From Treponema sp. (lineage in GTDB: Bacteria > Spirochaetota > Spirochaetia > Treponematales > Breznakiellaceae), in the NCBI GenBank assembly GCA_009784775.1, contig WQXQ01000004.1, forward strand, positions 1 through 53,848: a stretch of 53,848 bases of DNA, in the 5' to 3' direction. Both the position numbers and the translations under genes were made by a program. The notes beneath the pieces are model-generated. The model was not told where the DNA came from, did no database searches, and saw only the letters and a list, made by a program, of their open reading frames with translations. Below, in pieces: positions 29,990-37,323 of this stretch (positions are counted from its first letter, which is position 1; every line of letters starts with the position of its first letter).

Positions 29990-31282
29990 TCACTCCTTCA
30001 CAAAAAGAACGGCATCTTTCGGTACCCAGCCGGAAATTGCAGCAGTATCATTGGTAATGACCTGCAGCCAGGGTTGTTGTGCGGCTGCCGGCACCCGCAC
30101 CAATACCGGCTGCCCTTCCCTGAAACGGGCAATCTCCGCTCCGGCATTATCGGGGATTCGGCGAACGGCTGTTTCCAGAAGCACGGCCGAACGTAATTTT
30201 TTTCTTTTTTCGTCATTTGTTTCCACAAAACCAAGAGCCTGTTCCGCCTCGCGCCGAAGAACAGCAAAGCCCCTTCCCTGCTCGTTTCGCCTGAGCATTG
30301 CCAGCGCTCTGGCGTACTGGCCGTCTTCCCATAATTTTTTTGCGGCATGGTATACGTCTTTATGTTGTACCGTGTCTCCGGCAGGAAATGGCGGTCTTAT
30401 AACCGCCGGCGCCGGTTTCTCCGCCGGCAATGTCTCCGGCCGTGCCGCCGGCATGGCCGCTTGCGCCGGAGGCGCCGCGCTTACCGGTATGCGCAGGGCG
30501 GGTATTTCAAAGATAATTGCAGCGCCGGCATTGTTATGCGAAACTTGACGCCGTTCAAGCACAAAAGGACTCGCGTGCAGGGGAATAAGGCGCAGTTTTA
30601 ATACAACACCTGCCAGATGTTCAGCGGCAGTAAGCGGAATGGATACAAGAATGTGCCCCGGCGGCACCGGCGGCATTAAAGATGCTGCCGGCACAAACAG
30701 TCCGGTCTCGGACAATAAGCTGCCACGCAGGCTTAAAACAGCGCTTTCCCCCATTTGCAGGCCCGGCGGAATTCCTTCCCATACAAGCCGGTACTGCCGC
30801 GCCGGCTCCTGCCCCCCTGCCAAAGACCGCGGCGGCCGCACTGTCAGATCAAAGGGAGCCGTTTGCGCCCGCCCCTGCGGAGTAATTACCGTAAACGCGC
30901 CAAAACTGATCGTTCCGGCGCTGCCCAGTATAAAACGGTATTCCATCGCCGTCCAGCGCTCAAAAGCCGGCGGTACATCGCCGGAACCGGCAAGGATCTG
31001 TCCGGTGGCGGGGTTTAACAGACGCGGTAACTTAATCACCTGATCAAGCAAAAGAGCGCCGGTAAAAGGCGGCGCCAATACTTCTGTTTTGGCCGGATCA
31101 TCGTGGGCGATAAGCAAGATCAGCGTCCAGTTTGATCCGGCGACAGGATTATCAGGAGCACTGCGAACAATCACCTGCGGTCCCTGTTCCGCCGCAAACA
31201 CCGCCGTGGTTAAAAACAATAATCCCAATATTTTCAACCACGAACCAGCACGAAAAATCATATCAATAGTCCAGTTCATCAT
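29990..31282 (-). CDS. BatD-like membrane protein with C-terminal TPR/SH3-like region
   Basis: Signal peptide; APDNPVAGSNWTLILLI..; C-terminal REGQPVLVRVPAAAQQPWLQVITNDTAAISGWVPKDAVLFV. Start 31282 preferred over 31429. Confidence 0.6.
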   Translation of the reverse strand: MMNWTIDMIFRAGSWLKILGLLFLTTAVFAAEQGPQVIVRSAPDNPVAGSNWTLILLIAHDDPAKTEVLAPPFTGALLLDQVIKLPRLLNPATGQILAGSGDVPPAFERWTAMEYRFILGSAGTISFGAFTVITPQGRAQTAPFDLTVRPPRSLAGGQEPARQYRLVWEGIPPGLQMGESAVLSLRGSLLSETGLFVPAASLMPPVPPGHILVSIPLTAAEHLAGVVLKLRLIPLHASPFVLERRQVSHNNAGAAIIFEIPALRIPVSAAPPAQAAMPAARPETLPAEKPAPAVIRPPFPAGDTVQHKDVYHAAKKLWEDGQYARALAMLRRNEQGRGFAVLRREAEQALGFVETNDEKRKKLRSAVLLETAVRRIPDNAGAEIARFREGQPVLVRVPAAAQQPWLQVITNDTAAISGWVPKDAVLFVKE

Positions 31283-31880
31283 GGTTATCTTCCTGCTGCC
31301 ATTCACGGCTTTTCCATTGGTTGGTTTCTTTTTGCCGAATGTATCCAAATAATACCGCCATGCTTTCATCTTCACCTTCATTGCCGCTGCCGCTGCCTGC
31401 AGGCGCATTCGATGTGTTTTCCCTGACAAGCGCCCGTATGCTTAACTCCAAATTCCGTTTTGCCTCTTTTTTTCCCCCGTCAATTTTAAGCGCTTCACGA
31501 AAAGAATCAACGGCGCCGGAAAAATCGCCGTCACTGAATAAAACAATGCCGGTATTGTAATGAATACGGTATCGAAGCTCCTGACCAGAATCGGGGGGAA
31601 AGGCTTCAAGCAGGTTCCCCGCCTGGGCAAAACGCTCCAGCGCCGCCCTTTCCTCGCCCATGGCAAAATACACCGAGCCAAGGCCAAATTCGGAATAAGG
31701 CGCCGCCTCTGCATAGGCAAGCGCTTTCAGGTAAGAAGCAATCGCCCCGGTATACATCCCCCGCGACTTCTGAAAATTCCCCTCCATGACAAGCAACTTC
31801 CCCGAAACCCCCGAACACCCGCAGAGTAATAATATTATTCCCAATTTCATCACGCAAAGGCGTGAATAGGTGTCAATCAC
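31263..31880 (-). CDS. TPR-repeat protein (BatC-like)
   Basis: SKGMYTGAIASYLKALAYAE..GDFSGAVDSFREALKIDGGKKEAKRNLELSIRAL; position in Bat operon. Confidence 0.75.
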   Translation of the reverse strand: MIDTYSRLCVMKLGIILLLCGCSGVSGKLLVMEGNFQKSRGMYTGAIASYLKALAYAEAAPYSEFGLGSVYFAMGEERAALERFAQAGNLLEAFPPDSGQELRYRIHYNTGIVLFSDGDFSGAVDSFREALKIDGGKKEAKRNLELSIRALVRENTSNAPAGSGSGNEGEDESMAVLFGYIRQKETNQWKSREWQQEDNHDELDY

Positions 31881-32815
31881 TGTTTTTGCCTCCCTAATAG
31901 GCTTATTTTTGAGGCGGCGAAGGTTATTATGGCCAGCAGGGTGAAAATGAACCAGCGGGCCTGAGGTTCTTTTCTGGCGCCGCCGGTTTTTGATTCAATG
32001 CCCAGAGAACGCAAATGACTGGTAAGCGCCCGCGCGGCGTCTTCGTTGTTTCCGTCAATGTACAGGCCGCCGGTCTGCCCGGCTGCCATTTGCATGGCGG
32101 CTGGATCCCTGCAGCTGATAATTTCCTCCTGCCCAATAACAGGGGCGCCTTCATCGCTGCCCACAGCAATCGCGGTAACGATAATATCGTCCCGCCTGCA
32201 GCGTTCAACGGCCGCCCGCAATGATCCTGACAAGGCTTCGCCGTCGGATACCAGCAAAATCACCCGGCGATGATGGGATGGCTGAAAAGCGCCTGCCGCC
32301 GCGTCAACCAGCGATTCCAGGTTTGTTCCCCTGCCGGTAAGGGAGGAACCGGCCGCTTCCAAAAAGGCCAGTATCGCGCCCGAGTCCCAGGTAAGGGGAA
32401 CCGCGACAATACCCCGGTTCCGGCTGATCGCCGCGGCAAAACGGGTTTCCGGCATTGCGGTAACGGCCTCCGCGACAATTGCCATCCCCCGTTCCAGGCG
32501 GGACAATTCGCCGTTGTGCTCATCGCGAATTTCCATACTGCGGGAAACATCTATGGCGATTACCACATCCAATAAACGGCGGTATTCATTTGCCGTTTGC
32601 CCCATTCCCCAGCGCGGGCCGGCCATGGCGACAATAATGCAGGCAAGAAAAATCCGGAAAAAAATCCGGGATGCGCCCAATCGCAGGCGCAGATGTTTGG
32701 GCAAAATGGTACGTTTATATTTTTCGCGCGGAGAGTAATAATCACGGATAATGATGGGAATAAAAACCATAAGGCCCAATAAGGCCAGGGGGTAGTCAAA
32801 CATAATCCCGCTCAT
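31877..32815 (-). CDS. VWA-domain membrane protein (BatB-like)
   Basis: VVIAIDVSRSMEIRD..VILLVSDGEALSGS; N- and C-terminal TM segments. Confidence 0.85.
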   Translation of the reverse strand: MSGIMFDYPLALLGLMVFIPIIIRDYYSPREKYKRTILPKHLRLRLGASRIFFRIFLACIIVAMAGPRWGMGQTANEYRRLLDVVIAIDVSRSMEIRDEHNGELSRLERGMAIVAEAVTAMPETRFAAAISRNRGIVAVPLTWDSGAILAFLEAAGSSLTGRGTNLESLVDAAAGAFQPSHHRRVILLVSDGEALSGSLRAAVERCRRDDIIVTAIAVGSDEGAPVIGQEEIISCRDPAAMQMAAGQTGGLYIDGNNEDAARALTSHLRSLGIESKTGGARKEPQARWFIFTLLAIITFAASKISLLGRQKQ

Positions 32816-33834
32816 AACCAGGCCCCCAGAAAAAACCGTTTGACAAAACGGGTAATGAAGATAAGGCCAAGGGCAGTAAGCATAAAGGGCAGATGAACGG
32901 GACGGGCTCTGGTTACGGCGCCGGCCCTGCGTATCACCATTTCCTGATCGTCAAGGCGGGCAAAGGCTGCGGCAAAAGCGTCCGCCGACGGAGCGGAAAT
33001 CCATGTGCCGCCGCCCGCCGTACTGATCCGCCTAAGGGCATCTACGTCATAGCGGGAATCGAACATACCGGTGCGGCGCACTCTGGTAAAAGGATCGATA
33101 TAATCAATGGGGACTTCACCGCCGGAACCAACGCCAATTACCCATAACGAAGCCCCGATATCCCTGATCATTGCGGCGGCAGTTTCAGGATGAATGGCCC
33201 CGGCATTATTTTCACCGTCACTGATCAGAACCACTGCCCTGCGGGGGGCGCGCGCGCCATTGGGTGTGGTCGATTTTTCAAGGTGGTAGGCGGCGACCGC
33301 AAGCCCCATGCCCAGCGCAGTTCCATCGCCCATTTCGCCAATCCGCAGATTCTGCAAACGCAGGGCAAGCGCTTCACGGTCGGTAGATGGCGGCACAAGC
33401 AGAGCGGCATCCGTTCCAACCACTACAAGGCCAATACCGTCCGACGGGCGGCGCTCCGCAAAATCATTCAGTAATTTTCGGGCAATGGAAAAACGGCTTG
33501 CCCTGTCCATATCAAGCGCCGCCATGCTGGGACTAATGTCCAATACAAACAGTATATCCGCCCCGCGGTTCAGCCACACCGTTTCCGATGTTTTTACCAG
33601 CGGACCGGCGGCGCACAAGAGCAGCAGGAACGCTCCGCAGTATTCCAGTATTTTCAGCGCCCGCATGATTCCGCCCAGATTAACCGGCGCCTTAAAAGGA
33701 ACACCGCCCGGCGCTCCCAGCGGAACAAATATGGTAAACGGGCTTCCCAGTTTCCGGGCAATGAGTAGTGCCGCCGGAATGATCACCAGAGCCGCCGCCG
33801 CAATGAGCGGCCGCTCAAACCCAAAACCCATCAT
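32812..33834 (-). CDS. VWA-domain membrane protein (BatA-like)
   Basis: ILFVLDISPSMAALDMDRASRF..VVLISDGENNAGAIHPETAA; ATGA overlap with next gene. Confidence 0.88.
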   Translation of the reverse strand: MMGFGFERPLIAAAALVIIPAALLIARKLGSPFTIFVPLGAPGGVPFKAPVNLGGIMRALKILEYCGAFLLLLCAAGPLVKTSETVWLNRGADILFVLDISPSMAALDMDRASRFSIARKLLNDFAERRPSDGIGLVVVGTDAALLVPPSTDREALALRLQNLRIGEMGDGTALGMGLAVAAYHLEKSTTPNGARAPRRAVVLISDGENNAGAIHPETAAAMIRDIGASLWVIGVGSGGEVPIDYIDPFTRVRRTGMFDSRYDVDALRRISTAGGGTWISAPSADAFAAAFARLDDQEMVIRRAGAVTRARPVHLPFMLTALGLIFITRFVKRFFLGAWL

Positions 33835-34865
33835 CTTACACTATCCTGTGCGGTTGCCGCAAGAAATTGCTTGAACTCGTCCAGCAAAACCAACGCTTCA
33901 TCGGTGCCAATTGCACAGCCGCTAAAACGAGCCGTATCACAACGGCTGAAAAAGATTTCCAAAGATTTGCTGTCCAATACGCCTCCCCCTTCAATGCAGC
34001 CAATCTCCGCGGCGGTCATTGCCCGGCAATTCTCTCCGGTAAACCATGCAAGAAAACTGCGAAATTCGGTTGAAAGCGTATCGAGTATCTCCCGCCGGAC
34101 CAAATCTGGAACCATGCCCCTCATAAGAGCCTTGCGCAGGCGTTTTTCCGTTCCCCACATTGCGGCAAACATCCGTTTTCGTTTCCACTTTGCCAGCCAG
34201 GCCTGCATTCGTTTACGCCCCCAGAATAAAACCCATGATCCCAGCAGCAATGACAGCGCTATTACGCTAATGGTTCCATAAACCAGAAGACTGGTACCGG
34301 GAATGGCTAAAGGCAGCGCCGGATCGGAAAGCACCATGGCGGATTCGCCGGAACCAAGTATGGAGCTTATCTCAACACTAAGGCCGCTGAGTATTTCTCC
34401 TCCTATCTCAAGCGGCGGCAATTCCACCATACCCGGCCTGTACGCCGAAAATTCTATCACCAGAGAATTCCCCCCAGGCCGCCGTTCAAGCGTCACCTGG
34501 TGAATGGTTATGTCGGGAAAAATGAGAAATGAGGAATTAGGAATGAGAAATGAAGAAGATACAAAGTTATTCGGCAAGGGCAGTATGAGGCGGGCTTTGT
34601 CGCCGACGTACACTTTCGCCGGAACCATGTAGGCTTGTTGCCTCCAGTCTTGCGCATGAAGAACAGAGAACAGAGAACAAAGAAAAAAGAAGAAAAGTAT
34701 TAGGGACTGGGGACTGGGGACTGGGGACTGGGGTTTGCGATTTGAATTATTGAGGTATAACTTAGAAATAATATCGTACTCCGAAGTACTGGAAGAAAAG
34801 TCGGAAGTGCTATTATAGTTCGAACCCCAGTCCCCAGTCCCCAGTCCCCAGTCCCTAGTCCCCAT
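33831..34865 (-). CDS. Bat-operon membrane protein (BatD/DUF4381-like position); N-terminus built from repeat elements
   Basis: N-terminal MGTRDWGLGTGDWG.., h-region LILFFFFLCSLFSVLHA, central TM, cytosolic tail; gene order. Confidence 0.6.
   Translation of the reverse strand: MGTRDWGLGTGDWGSNYNSTSDFSSSTSEYDIISKLYLNNSNRKPQSPVPSPQSLILFFFFLCSLFSVLHAQDWRQQAYMVPAKVYVGDKARLILPLPNNFVSSSFLIPNSSFLIFPDITIHQVTLERRPGGNSLVIEFSAYRPGMVELPPLEIGGEILSGLSVEISSILGSGESAMVLSDPALPLAIPGTSLLVYGTISVIALSLLLGSWVLFWGRKRMQAWLAKWKRKRMFAAMWGTEKRLRKALMRGMVPDLVRREILDTLSTEFRSFLAWFTGENCRAMTAAEIGCIEGGGVLDSKSLEIFFSRCDTARFSGCAIGTDEALVLLDEFKQFLAATAQDSVR
34701..34857. repeat. Perfect 35-bp inverted repeat (87-bp loop) made of heptamer GGGACTG
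   Basis: 34701-34735 TA(GGGACTG)4GGGTT and 34823-34857 its exact reverse complement. Confidence 0.97.
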
Positions 34866-35805
34866 ACTTACCCCTTTGGCGCCAAAACTGTGTCAGGGTG
34901 GCGGCGGCATCGGCGTTGATGGGGAGATCAAGATGGGCAACGCCGGCGCGGCGGCAGAGTTTGAGCCATAAATCGGCGCGATCTTTATGCCATTGAGACC
35001 ATGTTTCACGAAAAGTTTCGGAGCTGGTGGGGGCGGCCAACTGCAAGCCGGTTTCAGGGTCAACAAAACTGACAAGCCCCAGTTCGGGTAAAAGCTCATC
35101 CAAAGGATCGCTCACCCGAATGGCAATAACATCGTGCCTGTTGCTTAAATCGCCCAACTCCTGCTCCCAGCCTATACTGAAAAAATCAGAAAGCAGTATC
35201 ACCATGCTCCGCCGTTTCAGCATACGTCCCGCGCCGGCAATGGCAGCGCGAAGATTACTGCCGTCAGACCGTTGCGCATGGGGCACGGGCTTGTGACGCT
35301 GTAATGCGCCGGAAACAAATGCCAGTACGTTACGCCTTCCCTTGCGAGGCGGAAATACCCTGTCTATCTCCCGATCAAAGAGAAACGCCCCTACCCGCTG
35401 CCCGCTCCGTTCTGCGGAAAACGCAATAAGAGCGGCAGCAATCAACGCCTGTTCAAAAGGACTTACGATACCGGGCATATTAGTGCTAGAGACATTAGTG
35501 CCCGGTACCATTCCCCACAGTTTCGCGGTTCCGCTGTGCATGGAAGCCGAAGTATCCAACAGCAGCAAAATGGTCAGTTCACGTTCTTCCCGAAACATTT
35601 TGACAAATGGGGTACCAAGGCGGGCGCTGGCATTCCAGTCTATGGCACGCGCATCATCACCCCACTGGTAATGCCGCGCCTCGTCAAATTCCATGCCCTG
35701 ACCCTTGAACACCGAACGAAAATTACCGGCAAGCATATCATCCGCAAGACTGTCCGCGATAATGGGAAGTTTTGTTATTCGGTTCAGCAGTTCGCGGGTA
35801 TCCAT
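34855..35805 (-). CDS. DUF58-domain protein
   Basis: FRSVFKGQGMEFDEARHYQWGDDARAIDWNASARLGTPFVKMFREERELTILLLLDTSASM. Confidence 0.93.
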   Translation of the reverse strand: MDTRELLNRITKLPIIADSLADDMLAGNFRSVFKGQGMEFDEARHYQWGDDARAIDWNASARLGTPFVKMFREERELTILLLLDTSASMHSGTAKLWGMVPGTNVSSTNMPGIVSPFEQALIAAALIAFSAERSGQRVGAFLFDREIDRVFPPRKGRRNVLAFVSGALQRHKPVPHAQRSDGSNLRAAIAGAGRMLKRRSMVILLSDFFSIGWEQELGDLSNRHDVIAIRVSDPLDELLPELGLVSFVDPETGLQLAAPTSSETFRETWSQWHKDRADLWLKLCRRAGVAHLDLPINADAAATLTQFWRQRGKYGD

Positions 35806-35816
35806 AAAAGGCCTAA

Positions 35817-36827
35817 TCAGGGTACCGGTACATGAGACAATATTCGGGAAATAACCGCATCGGCATCAAGGCCGTCCGCTTCGGCTTCGTAGGAAAGCAC
35901 TATGCGGTGCCGCAATACCGGATAAGCCGCAGCCTTTACATCTTCCGGCCCGACAAATTCCTTGCCCGCAAAAAGGGAAAAAATCCGGGAACAACGATGC
36001 AGGGCAATTGACGCGCGGGGAGACGCCCCAAATGACACATAACGGTGCAGGCCATCTGCCATTCTTCCCGCAAAACCAGACCTGGTCGTAACGGGTCTGG
36101 TCGCAGTCACAATCGACACAATATACTCGGTGATTTTCTCGTCAAAATAAATGGTATCCGCGGCGCTTCGCAGCATGGTAATGGCATTTTTGTCCAGCAC
36201 CGGAGACAGCGGCTCCCGCCTGTCCACATTGCCGGAAGCCAGAGACGGACTGCGCTCGATGATGGCAAGCTCCTGCTCCGGCGTGGGATACGTTACCAGC
36301 AGCTTAAGCAAAAACCGGTCAAGCTCTGCTTCCGGCAGCGGATAGGTCCCCTCGTGTTCGATGGGATTTTCGGTAGCAAGCACAAAAAACGGATCCGGCA
36401 GCGGGTAACTGGTTTCGCCGATAGTAACCTGCCGTTCTTCCATTGCCTCAAGCAGGGCGGATTGCATCTTTGCCGGCGCGCGGTTAATTTCATCCGCCAA
36501 AATCACATTGGCAAAAATCGGCCCCCGCCGCACAGAAAAACTCCCCTTTGCCTGTTCGTAGATCATGGTTCCGGTAAGATCCGCCGGCAGCAAATCCGGG
36601 GTAAATTGTATCCGCTTGAATTCAAGGCCGGTAATCTGCGCCAGACACTTTACCGCCAGAGTTTTTGCCAGCCCCGGCACCCCTTCAAGGAGTATATGCC
36701 CTCCGGCAATAAGGGCGGCAAGCAGCCCATCAACCATTTCCTGCTGCCCCACAATACGCTTTGCCAGTTCTTTCCGACAAACATCAATCAAAGCCGCGCT
36801 TTGAGCCAATAAGGTACTTTTATCCAT
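35817..36827 (-). CDS. MoxR-family AAA ATPase
   Basis: GGHILLEGVPGLAKTLAVKCLAQITGLEFKRIQFTPDLLPADLTGT..FANVILADEINRAPAKMQSALLEAMEERQVTIG. Confidence 0.95.
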   Translation of the reverse strand: MDKSTLLAQSAALIDVCRKELAKRIVGQQEMVDGLLAALIAGGHILLEGVPGLAKTLAVKCLAQITGLEFKRIQFTPDLLPADLTGTMIYEQAKGSFSVRRGPIFANVILADEINRAPAKMQSALLEAMEERQVTIGETSYPLPDPFFVLATENPIEHEGTYPLPEAELDRFLLKLLVTYPTPEQELAIIERSPSLASGNVDRREPLSPVLDKNAITMLRSAADTIYFDEKITEYIVSIVTATRPVTTRSGFAGRMADGLHRYVSFGASPRASIALHRCSRIFSLFAGKEFVGPEDVKAAAYPVLRHRIVLSYEAEADGLDADAVISRILSHVPVP

Positions 36828-36873
36828 GGGGATGATTATAACAGGGATACGCTAAACTCACAAGGGGAAGAGA

Positions 36874-36949
36874 AAATGAGGAATGAATGAGGAATGAGGG
36901 GGGGTCCACTCTTTAATTTCTCATTCCTAATTTCTAATTCCTCATTCTT
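36874..36949. repeat. Inverted repeat of AATGAGGAAT-type words between tRNA and moxR
   Basis: GAAAATGAGGAATGAATGAGGAATGAG versus TCATTCCTAATTTCTAATTCCTCATTC. Confidence 0.8.
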
Positions 36950-36950
36950 A

Positions 36951-37023
36951 TAGCGGCAATGGGACTCGAACCTATGACCGAACGGATATGAGCCGTTTGC
37001 TCTACCAACTGAGCTATGCCGCC
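36951..37023 (-). tRNA. tRNA-Met (anticodon CAT); no encoded CCA
   Basis: GGCGGCATAGCTCAGTTGGTAGAGCAAACGGCTCATATCCGTTCGGTCATAGGTTCGAGTCCCATTGCCGCTA folds as a cloverleaf; elongator versus lysidine-Ile2 not decidable by eye. Confidence 0.95.
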
Positions 37024-37096
37024 AAAAAGCGCCGACTGGCGTTAGCCGAGGCGCTATGTTCCAACTATGTCAAAAAACGATAAAAGTGTCAAGCAC

Positions 37097-37320
37097 CATA
37101 CGCGTGTACTTAGTATATACTTAGTAGGAAAAGAACCTCGCAGAGGCGCAAAGACGCAGAGTTCGCAGAGTTTTTGTTTGATATACTTGCCTTAACCTAA
37201 AAATCCCTGTTAGTTTTGAGGATTTTCAGAGATTAAGGAAAGAATTTGGACTAAAACTCTGCGTTCTTTGCGCCTCTGCGTCTCCGCGAGAGGTCTTCTT
37301 CCAATAAGTACACGCGTATG
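37097..37320. mobile_element. MITE-like 224-bp hairpin element
   Basis: 16-bp perfect terminal inverted repeats CATACGCGTGTACTTA/TAAGTACACGCGTATG flanked by 11-bp direct repeats GTGTCAAGCAC (37086-37096, 37321-37331); interior arms of GCAGAGGCGCAAAGACGC repeats. Confidence 0.75.
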
Positions 37321-37323
37321 GTG

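Noticed and set aside
34689-34800. 10-bp direct repeat GAAGAAAAGT near the heptamer palindrome as a target duplication
   Set aside because: Purine-rich, does not bracket the palindrome; likely chance.
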